Part shown: positions 43,801 to 55,412 of the stretch, in pieces | Layout: each line of letters starts with the position of its first letter | Position numbering within the stretch: the stretch's first letter is position 1 | Assembly: GCA_022661535.1 (NCBI GenBank) | Contig: JAKULF010000004.1 | Location: 2,666,001 to 2,730,000, forward strand | DNA from: Eutypa lata | Lineage: Eukaryota; Ascomycota; Sordariomycetes; Xylariales; Diatrypaceae | Length of the DNA: 64,000 bases | Direction: 5' to 3' | Program-made: the position numbers and the translations under genes | Notes under the pieces: generated by a model | What the model was told of the DNA's origin: nothing | Databases searched by the model: none | Seen by the model: only the letters and a program-made list of their open reading frames with translations

Positions 43801-46800
43801 ACCCTACTACTACCGTTACTCTTGCGGGGGGTTTGTGGAGTCGTGTGACCAATATACCGAATCATCATGCCCATGCTCCGAGTTCCTTGAACCGAACTTG
43901 ACTCAGGAACAACCAAGCATATCGGCTCCAGGGAAGTCAGTGTTCTTATCAACTTACCTGCCTCATGGGGATTGCGACTCGACGCTTTTCTCAACACCAA
44001 AGTTCCAAGGCGGGATGGTTAGCCTGTCTCGGAACAGATCAGTTACTGGAAACATAAGAGACACGTATATCCTTTTCCCCGCATCGTTTCATACATGTAG
44101 TATGTATGTAGTAGATAAAATCATCCGTATCCTATGACAGAACAGGCATACAGCTACGACATTGAAGGCTGTGAGGGTAGCTCTCGATGCGTATTTAAGT
44201 ACCACTAGGATGTAGGTAGCTGTCCAGCTGTCACACCGACGACTTACATGTACCCTGTCAGCGGGGCCACAAGCCGTCATCTGATGCTCCTAAATTTCCC
44301 CACGATTTGGAAGCTCCCGTCAAACCAACCAGCCCAACTCCAAACCTGCGCCAAGTATTTCACGCGTGGAATGCCACATGCCACATGCCACCTAGGTTGT
44401 ATCTCGACAACCTCAAGCCTTTTCAGCCGGTAGTTTTACTGCCCGTTACGGCCACGAGTAAGAAAATGGATATGTCATGGTAAAACTAAGATCCCCATCG
44501 TCAACTTTCCTAAAATGGACTATATCCTTATGACCGTCCACCCCCACGCCGGACGCCCGCAATCATCCTAACTACGTAGTTAGCAGATGAGAATCTTATT
44601 AGCAGAAGCCTCTACAATCTCTTAAGTCTTGCAGCTTCATTCTAGGCCTTTACCCGAGACCACATACTGTAAGCGAATAATTTCGGAGTACAATATCTCT
44701 CAGACACACCTACACCTGGGTGAGGGACCAATCCATTTCTCAAATGTTTCTCAAACGTATTGCATCGCACTAAAATGATCTTGTCATTCATATATCTGGC
44801 TATGTACTAGAAACGGCCTCTCCGCATTTCCCCGGTCGATTTGTACCCGTGGCGCCATGGGCCTGCAACGTCGTGCGTGACCAGTTATGGCCGCACTCCA
44901 TAGTGAAAATAAATGAAAAGTCTCCCATGCCCCTGCAGGAACTTCCTGTCTGCAGGTTAATACATAGTGTATCCGGGCGACCCAAGATGACTCCACCACA
45001 CCACCACAACCCAAAATGTTGCCAAGACACACCCGGTGAGCACCAGCCCGACATAGATCTCCCCGTCACTTGTCACATCTTTGATCGGTACAATATGCCA
45101 CTTTAGCACCATCCTTCGCCACACTTTGCCCTCCCCTCTGTGTGACTGCTACCCTGATGTCAGCGGCGCATGAGAGGGATGCAGACTTGGCACGCGTTAT
45201 CTTTCCGGGGTGGCCAGCCTCGTTAGGATTAGGCGGTTGTATCCGGACGCCATCTGATTTGCGGCTCGTCGAGGCTGACTACTTGCGAATACTCATATCT
45301 GGAGGTTACACAAGCGCAGTGGTCAGCAAACCGCTGACCATAGGGTTACCGTCTTTAATCTTATTCGGCCGTTGCGTCCATTTTGGACCGACCCCTTTCT
45401 AATACCTAGAACAGAGCTACATAGGTATGAGGGGCATACGTACACTCGAAACAGCCACCAAGGCTGCACTCCTAACCGGGCCTAAGTCTTTAGGTCCCCC
45501 CCCCCCCCCCCTATGACTAATTCTCACGCAATTCGCATGCGAGATTTGCCGGCTCGGGCCTTAAACTGCGGAAGGATCCTTCCCCTGATTCGCTCATCAT
45601 GCAGGAGACTGCCAACGTGGTATCACCTGCAGACCGCCCGTTCACGCGCGAACACCACAATCCCGACTTGCAGGATGCTGGTTCGCGGTCGCGCTTATTC
45701 AGCTTGGTGATGCCTAGAATAGGGTGACTGCGTGCAGCGTTTAAGGGGTTTTTGCGAACTTCATGCCCAACGCTGTTTTCAATGACATAGCTGTCGTTAT
45801 CCCCCTTTCATGATAGCACAAATGCCATCTTACCGTGTCGATTATCATAGACATCTTGCCTAATATGCCACGTCTAACTCGGTTATAGCTACATACAGAG
45901 CCAACTGTAGATTATGACCAATGAGCGAAGGCATCGTCTCCCCCCATGCCCAGAGAATGGAACCCTCCTTGCCTCCTAAATGGCATGAAAACTAAGCAGT
46001 ACACTTTCAATACTACCTTTGGGCAGCCAAAGGCAGATTGACTCATGTGCGAGTTTAATGTCAAGCTTTAACTTAGGATGGTCATTTTTCTTATCACCAA
46101 ATTTCCATCACTAATTAGAAAGGGGGGTTGCCCTTCGCGTAGACTCTAGGGCAGCCTTTACCTATGTGTTTATGAATCCAGCCGAGGTATCCTAGCGTGT
46201 TCGGCCCTGTGATTCGGAGTCCATCATCTTTTAATCATTTCATGACAAACCCCACGTCGATTTCCTTATCTTCCAACGTGCTCTCCCGGACCTGTCAAAA
46301 ATGTAGCCAAGAGTATTCAAACGTCTATCATAAGTGGTTACAAAATTGATAAAGAGGGGGTGAGTCTCTTTGGAGAAACCAACATATATCCAAAATTATG
46401 TGGGCACAGGCGCAACTGGCGCCTCCTCCCGAATTAAAGATCATGTTAAAGGAAGAGAAGGATTCAATATCTTTCACCAACATGGTCTATTACCAGCCTC
46501 GCTTCTATATACGAATGCTACATTGATATAAGAAGTACTTTCTAAACCCGATTTCAAGTTTCAGTCTGCCATACACAGTTCTTACGCTCAAGGTTTTGAA
46601 GAAACTGAATAACATGGTGAACCCTACCTCGACCGGGCCAACCCATCGGATATCAACGGCTAACGCTGTGGTCCTCCTTGCCCGTGATAGCTCGCTAGCT
46701 CGAGGCACCGTGTCTCACTCCGGCCTTTGATTCGGCCGGCCTATAAGACATCCGAGATAACGTTTTTTTGGAGTAATGCCGGCTCGCGGGAGGAAGCCGC

Positions 46801-47631
46801 CTAGGCCCCCTTGTACAACAGATTTCTTACGGAAGCCCACGTTCTGGTATCGAGCTAGTTGTAAGGAGAAGTTGATAAGTTAGAAGCTTGGCCAAGATGC
46901 GATGAGTAATTGGGGTTACTAAAGCAAAGAAAGCCTTGCTACGTACAACTTTGCTAGATTAAATCTCACACAACCATCCCCCCCCCCCCCCTTTTTTTTT
47001 CACCCCCGCGCGCTAACTATAACCTTAATTTGAACGTGTGATATTTTAGTCTCGCCGATTAGTTTTCTAAGCTGCTTGTAACTCCATGTCGACCGAGTAC
47101 ACCGATTTCAAGAGATTCGGCTCGGTAACATTGCCCGGCCGGGAGAAGTTGAGATTACTCGCAGGTCCCAGCAAAACTAAACTGGCTCTAAGTGACCTAC
47201 CTCTACGAAATTAGACTAAGAGAAGGTAACTACTCCAACAGTCTTCACAGTACTCCTTTCGACGAAGCCGCTGCACAAAGCACCTATACTCAGTAGTCTC
47301 TTCCGACGTAAACGTAGATATCATCCGAACATGCTTCGAGAATGAAAGGGGGGTTTGTATCCTAAGAGGAGAGGTAGTCTAATCACAAGTCGATGCTCCC
47401 TAACCCCTGATTTCGGACTACAATGAATCCACAAGACTGCTATTAGAATGTCGAAAGACATGGCCCTCAGTCACAACTCATAACCTGCGGCATGACAACA
47501 CTCGGCCAATGTTCGAGATGAGGTCCTCTCCAATGTACACGTTTTGCGATTCTAATAACTAGTATTGGCTATATATGTATATACGGGCACTAATTACCCC
47601 AGCTCACTAACCATAGCTACCTATACATGCA
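40803..47631. other. 6.8-kb gene-poor region
   Basis: No supportable gene is seen; the open frames are short, lack domains and mostly begin at random. It contains a GCACA/GCAAG/CAAGG repeat at about 42198-42241, a 16-base C run at 45496-45511, a 14-base C run followed by nine T at 46978-47000, and scattered TACCTACC repeats (for example 43121-43132). Decayed mobile DNA is possible, but I cannot define ends or a coding relic by eye. Confidence 0.5.
45496..45511. repeat. Homopolymer C16
   Basis: Sixteen consecutive C residues lie in a gene-free region. Similar C runs occur at 27969-27985 and 46978-46991. Confidence 0.85.
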
Positions 47632-49215
47632 TCACAGAACCTCGCGCACGACAGCAGGCTCACCATACACCACATTCAGGGTGACAGCCCTGCACTGGTT
47701 CCCCTGGCCCACCGGATCGCCCGTCATGTACAGCACGCCATTGCTCCCCAGGGTGGACCCCGGGCCCCCGAAGCAGATCGAGAACTGGGTCTGCCGGTTG
47801 ACGCCGCAGCTCAGCGTCCCGTGCGCCTCGTCGACCCGGCACGCCGGCGGCGCGTACCCGTCCGCGTACGGGTCCGCGTCGAAGTACACCTGGTGCGACA
47901 GGTACGTCGGCTCCGTGTTCAGCGTCCACCCGTTCTCCGCGTGCACGAGCTGCCCCGCCCCGTCCAGGTAGAAGGTCGCTGCTGCGGAGTCCGCCGTCGC
48001 CTCCGCCGCCGCGAACGTCACGTACTCCGAGCTGCGCGGCGTGTAGAGCTGCGCGAAGAGCCCGTTCGACCGGTATAGGTTCCGGTCGCTGTTGCGGCCG
48101 CGGTTCAGCGCTACGTTGCTCGCTCGTAGGTAGAAGGTTGGTGTTGGTGTTGGTGTTGGTGTTGGTGTCGGAAGCGGGTCGCTGCTTGATGATGACGATG
48201 ATAGTGATGATGTACTACTCGATGCGCTCGTTGAGGAAGACGTCATGATCGCTGAGCTTGTCGTCAGAGATGAGCTGGTGGCCGAGGATGATATAGTGCT
48301 GCTGCTGCTGCTGCTAGATTCACTGGTTTTTGAAGATGATAGAGAAGCCGATGTCATGGTCACTGATGCACTAGTAGTAGAGGACTGTGTAGGCGAAGAC
48401 GTGATCGTTGCCGTTACCGATGCGCTAGCAGATGACGAGACGGTGGGAGATGCCGACGCCGTGCTAGAAGCGCCAGAGAAAGTACTCGCGCTGCTCGAAG
48501 TCGTGCTCAAGGACGCAGTCTGCGAACTAGTCGAGGATGCACTCTCAGCTCCTGTCGCAGTCTGTGTCGGCGCCGGAGTGCAATCGCTGTTGCTGACCAC
48601 AATGGTGAGGCCTCTGTCGTCCAGTACCCGGGGATTGAGATGCCGATATTTGACGATCTCGCTGCGCCGCTTAAGCGTAATGGTAGGTTGGGGACAGTCG
48701 GTGCTCGCGGTTGAGGTTGATGTTGATGAAGTAGTTATGGACGCAGTGGCAGATGTGGTAGAGCTCATTAGAGACGCCGAGCTGCTGCTGCTGCTGCTGG
48801 TACTGCTACTTGTAGCTGATGAGGTCTCCGATGCGATGATGGTCAGAGACACAGTGCTACTGCTGTCGCTTGTTGCTGACGAGGTAGTCTCTGATGTAGT
48901 GGTTGCCGATGCAGTATTAGAGGTTAGAGACACTAGGCTGCTGGTGCCGCTTACAGTCGTGCTTGCTGAATAGTTGTTGGATGCCGTACTGGTGGTCGAA
49001 TGCAAAGTGGTATTCCAGGCCTGTGAGCTTGTCGTCGAGCTACTCTTACTCTGGGGCGCCGATAATGTAGCCGAGCCCGTTTCGTAACTTCCACTGTCAC
49101 TGCTGCTGCTGCTCAAGGAGCTGCTGGTAGCAGTCACGCTCTTCGGCTTGCATGGGCCCGCTGAAGCTAACGTCACCAGCGTAGCGGCAAGCACCGCTGG
49201 TCCCTTGAACAGCAT
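47632..49215 (-). CDS. Secreted Ser/Thr-rich mucin-like protein with C-terminal domain
   Basis: This is a single-exon frame of 527 residues. The ATG at 49215 was chosen because it begins a good signal peptide (MLFKGPAVLAATLVTLASAG); the open frame further upstream has no ATG. About 300 residues of Ser/Thr/Ala low complexity follow, probably heavily O-glycosylated. They are broken by one short ordered block near residues 175-215 (CPQPTITLKRRSEIVKYRHL and a CTPAPT motif). A (PT)n stalk leads to a folded C-terminal domain of about 160 residues, FYLRASNVALNRGRNSDRNLY through CRVDEAHGTLSCGVNRQTQFSICFGG and NQCRAVTLNVVYGE, with four cysteines. The architecture recalls fungal cell-surface proteins with DUF7908-like domains, but I am not sure of the name. 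No GPI-attachment tail is visible, so it is either released or held in the wall. Confidence 0.85.
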   Translation of the reverse strand: MLFKGPAVLAATLVTLASAGPCKPKSVTATSSSLSSSSSDSGSYETGSATLSAPQSKSSSTTSSQAWNTTLHSTTSTASNNYSASTTVSGTSSLVSLTSNTASATTTSETTSSATSDSSSTVSLTIIASETSSATSSSTSSSSSSSASLMSSTTSATASITTSSTSTSTASTDCPQPTITLKRRSEIVKYRHLNPRVLDDRGLTIVVSNSDCTPAPTQTATGAESASSTSSQTASLSTTSSSASTFSGASSTASASPTVSSSASASVTATITSSPTQSSTTSASVTMTSASLSSSKTSESSSSSSSTISSSATSSSLTTSSAIMTSSSTSASSSTSSLSSSSSSSDPLPTPTPTPTPTPTFYLRASNVALNRGRNSDRNLYRSNGLFAQLYTPRSSEYVTFAAAEATADSAAATFYLDGAGQLVHAENGWTLNTEPTYLSHQVYFDADPYADGYAPPACRVDEAHGTLSCGVNRQTQFSICFGGPGSTLGSNGVLYMTGDPVGQGNQCRAVTLNVVYGEPAVVREVL

Positions 49216-52200
49216 ATTGACAACCGGTAAAACGAAAGACTGGAGTTGGAAAGATAGCTGGCCCCGAATTCGACCCACGGGGATAAAAGGGGGCAACGAT
49301 ACTTTATATCTACATCACTTATAAATATCCACGTCGTGAACTGTGCCTAACACGGTATTGCTGGACTAATATCATTGGTCTAGATAATAGAGCAATCTAG
49401 AACGCCTATATTTTTCAACCGCGAGCTGAAATCTACGCAGAGAGCCGACACTAATTACTAGCACGGATCTGTCAAAAGTGACGATAATCTCAATAGTCCA
49501 GCGTGGCGTTCTTTAGGCAAGTGACAGCTGAAAGGGCTACGGCGCTCTAATGAAGCTAAGCTCCCAAATCAGCCAATGAACCTCGATATGTTGGATCTTT
49601 TTTTTTTTTTTGTTAGCCCACCGCGAAAGCTGCAGGAGTTTCTAAAGCAACTACTATATACTAATTTCGAGCCAAACTTGCGCGCTGCTTTAGCACAATC
49701 TAGAACAGGGGAAAAGGCGAGCCACTTGTCTCTCTAGCCCTCGTTCGACTATATTGCATACCCAGGTACCTAAGATATAATAGTTCAACAACTTCACTCA
49801 AGATTCAAATATGCAAATAATAATTCCACTTAAGCCCAGCGATACCCAACTACAATAGAGGTGTTGCACATAACTACGTCATTTACAATACTCGTAGTTC
49901 AAATCATCTACACAAGGCGTGACGACATATAGTGAATAGCCATGCTCTATTAAACATATCCATAGTGACAGCTTCCCTCCATGGATCGCTAGGCATGTAA
50001 GAAGCTCATAGCTTCATCTTTAAGCGGCTTCATTCCAAAATTCTTTACAAAGCCGTGGCTGCAAAAGCTCAAAGTCATGTTGTTTCGAATGCCCTGAGAC
50101 GTCTATCTGATACGCTATGTATCGTCAAAAAATCCTAAACAGGATCGGCAGTTGTAGCAGTGGTTCCGGCCAAGCACGAAAGGATCCTCTCGGTATTCTA
50201 AGGTTTGATTCAATGCAGAGTGAGCCTGGTTGTCGTTGAAGTTTAGTAGCGATTGCATTGTGAATGTTTCCTATGTTCTTGCCATTAGTCAGGCTCGGTT
50301 TCCCTAACTGAGGGTGACGAATCGTCTCTTTACCTTAAACAAAGTAGTTATATCTAGCCAACTTCATATTTATACGCATATATTTCGCACTTAACCCAAC
50401 TCGGGGTGTTTTTGTCTTTTAGAGAGAGATATAGACACTTGTTTAACAGCGTTTAGTAATCATTTACTTATAAATAAATATGTATTGTTAGATGTGAAAG
50501 TTGAGCTACGGAACGGACCACTATGGGTTTACCATGAAGAATTTATATAAATGAAGATAGCCATTTTGTATGATTTCCAGGCCAGCACTATAAATGAGTG
50601 TCAACGTCGTGGCTGTGAAAGGGAAACATTGGGCGCAGAAACGATCTTAAAGATAACTACTAACTACTCACTTTTGTTTCTTGTAAGGTTCGGATGACTC
50701 TGCTGCTTTCAAGCAGAAGGCCTTACGAATGGGAGAGTCATGGTAGTAAATGTCAAAGCTGCAAGAAACCCAATCAGTCGTGACTTTTCTCGTCATTGGA
50801 CCACTCAAAGCTTGATTGACCTCTGTCCTTGGACAGGCCTAATATATCACCTTTTAATTATGCCGCCGTTAATGAGCACCTAATTCTAATGATACCGTAA
50901 AATCTCTCCTGCTACATATTTTAATAGAGATCAAACTTTCAAGAATTTAATTTCGAAACTGGCGGTTAGCGGTGATTTCTTTTTCAGTATGCAACCAGTG
51001 TGGATAGACCAATAGCTACAGGATATTCGTAAATATGTGCTCCTGTAATGTAAGGACATCGAAGCAACCAAGGTAAGTAGTTTGTATATTATAGATACAG
51101 AAAGAAGAACACTACTTTATATATTGAGCTTAGCACGTGTTGGATACGCCTATTTTGCAAAATAATTAAGGGCAGAGGCGAGAGGGAACTTATTGCCAGG
51201 TGTATGTGTATGTGTAATTATATGCACCTTCATCATTTAGGTATAAGGGATTGTCTTTCTCTGATGATGTTGTTAAAGGCCTCTAAAGAGGACTACTCAA
51301 ACGTAGTTACCGTTAATTTCATATAACGTGCTCGAGTAACATCATCGCCACTCGCCCGGGTGACACTAATATTGTCAAGCTGCAGCTATCCGAGTTGTGG
51401 GTATCAAATTTGAAAGAGAATCAGCGGCGTGGATAACTCCGTCTTTAACTTGATTTGCCTATTGTAAAAACACCAAGAACACCATGGATCTAGTTCGCGT
51501 TTCTTATGTCTAGATATTTACTCAATGGATCAAGATATTCCAATCGGTCCAATATAAGTGGCGAGCGGGGTTTTGTGGAGGGCAGAGAGGGGGTAGGGCC
51601 GGCGGAGTTAAAGACCGAATCGTAAAATGTCCGGCAGGTGATCGGCCCTCCACAGTTCCACTTTGAGAAATTTCGGTTTCGTCGATGCGGCTTGGCATTA
51701 TGGGCAAGACCTCCTGATGAAGCCCCGGGTACGGTTTCTCATCTGATTGGTGCAAGTAAGAAGAATCTGAGGATCTTTAAGCCACACCGCAAGCATGGTT
51801 TTGCCACATCTAATAATAGTTAAAAGGTGCGGTGGAGAAAATGCTCCCTATTTTACCTAATTTGGGAATTGATTGTTGTTGGAGATGGCGCTGCAGCAAT
51901 GTAGTTAAGTGCCACTGCCAAAGTCAGAATACCTAGAATGCTGCTTGTCAAGTTTTAGTTAGCGGAGGTCTAGGTTAGGTTACCCGAGATATTAAATGAA
52001 GGAAATAAAAGGAGGTGCTTTTAGTGTGGCACGGCATCCTACATACATACATACACCCATACCTACATCCCTAGCACATGCAGTCTAGGCACCTAATTAC
52101 TTACCCAGTAGGTAACTAGGGATTGAACACCTAATGTAGAGGTAGACAGACTCTCTCCATAACCGCCGCTCCGAAGTTCCACTCAATCATTCACTTTCAA

Positions 52201-52443
52201 TTTTCCCTCAACGGCTTTTTTGCCTTATTCCAACCTTTTTATTTATTCTTTCTCTTTATTCTTCCCGGACCACTCCGACGGGCATTTACGAACGACGGAG
52301 GCCGCGACAAACGACCCCGGACGATTTTTTAAAACATCGAATCGTTCGATGTGAATATTCGGGAAAAAAGAAACAAGGGAAAAAGGAAGAAAGAAAGAGA
52401 GAAAGAAAGAAAGAAAGAAACAAACCAATCAACCAAAAGAATA
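49216..52443. other. 3.2-kb AT-rich gene-free region
   Basis: No supportable gene is seen between the divergent mucin-like and mannosyltransferase genes. It contains a T14 run at 49598-49611 and a purine-rich GAAA array at about 52386-52424 in the mannosyltransferase leader. Much of 49700-51300 is AT-rich without open frames. Confidence 0.5.
49302..49308 (-). promoter_or_regulatory. TATA-box candidate for the mucin-like gene
   Basis: TATAAAG reads toward the gene, about 87-93 bp upstream of the chosen start codon. Confidence 0.45.
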
Positions 52444-52458
52444 ATGGCATGGCGATGA
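52444..52458 (+). promoter_or_regulatory. Four-codon upstream ORF overlapping the GT62 start
   Basis: ATG GCA TGG CGA TGA lies in another frame and covers both candidate start codons of the mannosyltransferase at 52449 and 52455. It is the first ATG after the purine-rich leader. Confidence 0.5.
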
Positions 52459-53603
52459 GAACCAACTCCAATCGGCTGGCGGCCATCGCGTCGGCGCTGT
52501 TTATCACCCTGATCCTGTTCTACACCACCGAGCCGCGGCGCCGTTCCTTCTCCTGCAAGACCTTCGAGTCGTGCCTCGCCGGCCGGCCGCACGCCTACAC
52601 CCACCCGCTGCCCGTCGAGCCGGTCATCTACGAGGACGAGCGGACCCTGCGCGACGGGACGCTGCACTTCACGCGGGGCATCGGAAAGGGTGGGGACGGC
52701 GGAGGCAGCGGGCGCGACCATGGGGCGGGGCCGGCGCTGCTCATACTCGTGCTCAACAAGGACGAGGAGTCCTGGAGCCGCGACTTCCGGTCGACGGACC
52801 GCTCCATCTACGACTTCCTCGACCTGCTCGTGGCCACGGACCTGGACCTGGCGACGGTGTCGCTGGGGCTCATGACGTCGTCGCTCGACGAGTACGCCGA
52901 CATCAAGAAGGCGACGGCGACGCTCCCCTTCGCGCGCGCCGACGTCTTCTACCGGCGGCCGGACGATAGCGGCAATGGCGGCGCGGCCTCGTTCCCCTAC
53001 GAGCAGCGCCACGACCCGGCGGTGCAGCGGCAGCGGCGCGGCGCCCTCGCCGCCCTCCGCAACTACCTGATGCTGCGCAGCCTGCGCGACGAGGACCACG
53101 TGGTGTGGATCGACGCGGACGTGGTGGACTTCTCCGAGGGCATCGTGCAGGCCATGGTGGCGCACGCGAACCGCCGCGACGACGTCGGCATGATCACCGC
53201 CGCCTGCCACCAGAACGACATGGAGAACTACGACAAGAACGCGTGGACCGTCGACCGCAACGCGAGTTCGATATTGGATGCCGTGCGCGAGGACGATCGC
53301 GAGAAGGCCGTCCAGACCCTCGATGACACGCGCGCCTTCACCGACGTCATCGCGAACGGCACCGCCGATGGCGAGCTGCTGCCGCTGGATAGCGTGGGGG
53401 GGACCATATTGTACATGCGCGCCGACCTCGTCCGCCAGGGCGTCATATTCCCGACCTTCAACGTCGTGGGCACTACGTGGTCGCGGGACGGGTGGATCGG
53501 CGTCGAGACCGAGGGCATCTGCTACGTCGCGTCGTCGGTCAAGGGCGGCGGGTGTTTCCTGCTCGGCGGGAACCATCACGTCAGGCACGCAGACCTCGGC
53601 TGA
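52449..53603 (+). CDS. Golgi mannosyltransferase, GT62 (Anp1/Mnn9/Van1 family)
   Basis: It is predicted to extend mannan on glycoproteins in the Golgi, using GDP-mannose. This is a single-exon gene of 384 residues. A short cytosolic N terminus precedes one signal-anchor helix at about 10-26 (AAIASALFITLILFY), giving type II topology. The catalytic region has RNYLMLRSL, the metal-binding DXD as WIDADVVDF (Asp222 and Asp224), and the C-terminal acceptor block TTWSRDGWIGVETEGICYVA near 345. These are hallmarks of the Mnn9 family. A Gly-rich loop lies at about 78-94. The protein is close to the shortest family members and ends soon after the last conserved block. Which of the Anp1, Mnn9 or Van1 orthologues it is cannot be told. 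The next ATG, two codons on, is an alternative start. Confidence 0.92.
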   Translation: MAMRTNSNRLAAIASALFITLILFYTTEPRRRSFSCKTFESCLAGRPHAYTHPLPVEPVIYEDERTLRDGTLHFTRGIGKGGDGGGSGRDHGAGPALLILVLNKDEESWSRDFRSTDRSIYDFLDLLVATDLDLATVSLGLMTSSLDEYADIKKATATLPFARADVFYRRPDDSGNGGAASFPYEQRHDPAVQRQRRGALAALRNYLMLRSLRDEDHVVWIDADVVDFSEGIVQAMVAHANRRDDVGMITAACHQNDMENYDKNAWTVDRNASSILDAVREDDREKAVQTLDDTRAFTDVIANGTADGELLPLDSVGGTILYMRADLVRQGVIFPTFNVVGTTWSRDGWIGVETEGICYVASSVKGGGCFLLGGNHHVRHADLG

Positions 53604-53797
53604 ATGGGTTGGGAAGAGAAGAAAAGAAGAAACTGCTCATGTATAAGAAATATCGTTGGGATTCCCTTGCTTTCTTTCTAAAGCGCATTGGGCGGAGCAA
53701 AGGGCGTTGGGTTTTCTTCCTAGTCTTTCAGTTATATTATTTCTATTTTCGTTTTGCTTTTGGCTTGGTTTGAATGGGCTATCTGTCTTATCACAAT

Positions 53798-53805
53798 AGC
53801 AGTAG

Positions 53806-53836
<31 letters not shown>

Positions 53837-53838
53837 AG
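53798..53838. repeat. (AGC)n microsatellite
   Basis: About thirteen AGC/AGT triplets lie downstream of the GT62 gene. Confidence 0.85.
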
Positions 53839-54206
53839 CAACAGCATCATCATAACCTATATCCTATATATACCCCCAATACCAGGTTGTTTCGTTCCAG
53901 GCCATATTGTCCATTTCGTCTTGAGAGCTAGCTATCAAGGAACGGGCATGGAAGTATCCCGAATAAACAGGTTCAAGTCTTTTAACGCAGGCATGTTGTG
54001 TGATACATTCTTATTTTATCATGAAGCCCTGCTTGGATATCAAATCCTGCCGAGTTTAACCTTGTCCTTGACTAAGTCCGCCTTCCGCCAGGGTTCTCCG
54101 TGATACTTATCATCACTTAGGAATGATGATGTTGGAGTAAGTAGCCGTCCCTGATTTCCATCGGGCGACAGCCTTGGCCCGAAACATCTTGTTTACATTG
54201 CTTGCC

Positions 54207-54234
54207 TGACTGACTGACTGACTGACTGACTGAC
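54207..54234. repeat. (GACT)7 microsatellite
   Basis: Seven GACT units are uninterrupted. A shorter array of the same unit occurs near 11625 and another near 20580. Confidence 0.85.
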
Positions 54235-55412
54235 TAACTGGTTTTCTGCCATCCCTCAAGCCCTAATATTCATATGGGCACATTTGCCTTTCGAGAATGA
54301 TGCAGTATCAAGTTATCTCGAGCATATGTGGCACTATGTTCAAACTTGGAACTATACGCTGTGCCACCATTTAGCTCATCAGCTACTACTTAGTAGTACC
54401 GATTCGGTGAAGCATGAATGAGGAACGGGGATGCATATACTGGCTCCACAACACCTAGTGAGTGATACATATGCAATGGCGCGCTTCCTAAAGTTACACC
54501 GGGATGAACCATCACTTTTTCTCTAAACTGGGCTGGAGACTCAAGAGCAAAAAGGCATAGAGCAGGATATCGACAATATACGGTGAAGGAAGAGCCTAGC
54601 TTGGGAGGTGAGAATACCTTCCTAGCCGTGCTCTACTTTTGTAATCAGACACTTATGTGATACTCACTGGCTAACTGAAGAGATGCCCACTCAAGCAAAG
54701 TATGTAGGTTGTGTTGATAATATTGGACTCAACATCATACATAGGTGGCCTATCTTATGTATGGATCTCGAAAGGTGATACCGCAATTCCACTAGACAGG
54801 ACAGCTTTCTAGACCGCCGAATCTCGTTCTGCAGCCAGTTGGTCCACCCTAGTTACCCAGCATGACGGAAGCAAATACCCTTTGCGCTGGCGACATGTCT
54901 CTTGCAGGATCGGCCATTGACACCGCTACTGGGCCATATTTAGAAGGGGGTCCTAGGCGCATCTAAGTGGAATTTGTGAAGGGGGGGATAGATAGCTCAT
55001 TACTACATATGTATTTTACTTCGTACATTCTCCAGTGATTAGCGCTAGATGTTGTTTACCAAGAGAGCATCACAGCTGAAGTTGGCTTCGGTTGCTTGTG
55101 CGCATCTGTTTGTATTATCATTCATATGGCAAACTAGCCTTTGCTATTTTGCCGGGCATTTGGAAAACGACCTCAGAGACGCCTAGTATGGAAACCCTAG
55201 CAGATCTAAGTAATAACGTGTGGAAGAAAAAAAAGCCCCTAATCCATGTTGCCGAAAAGGCAGTTCCTTTTTGGTCCAATCATACATACAACGCCAGTCT
55301 GGTAAAGGTTGTTGCTTCCAACAAACCAACCCCGACTCTTCCGGGAACAAAGAATCATTATTTCCCCTCCATTCTTTTGACCTTAACCACCAATGCCTAT
55401 TAATGCTTCCCC

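Larger units (their letters stand above)
53604..55412. other. Gene-free spacer with AGC and GACT repeats
   Basis: No supportable gene is seen. An AGC/AGT array lies at about 53798-53838 and produces a spurious poly-Ser frame. A GACT array lies at about 54207-54234. The right end is the 3' flank of the dehydrogenase gene. Confidence 0.6.

Noticed and set aside
43697..44137. A 146-codon plus-strand frame with some cysteines
   Set aside because: Its start does not form a clean signal peptide, no splice extension was found, and the composition is not distinct from neighbouring noncoding frames.
48245..48973. A Val/Asp/Leu-rich plus-strand frame opposite the mucin-like gene
   Set aside because: It is the expected reverse image of a Ser/Thr codon-rich tract.
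52329..53588. A 419-codon minus-strand frame antisense to the GT62 gene
   Set aside because: It mirrors a GC-rich coding exon whose third positions remove stop codons on the other strand. Its composition is Arg/Val/His-rich and it has no domain. The plus strand encodes recognisable GT62 motifs.
53774..54103. A poly-Ser frame downstream of the GT62 gene
   Set aside because: It arises from the (AGC)n microsatellite and continues into sequence without coding character.
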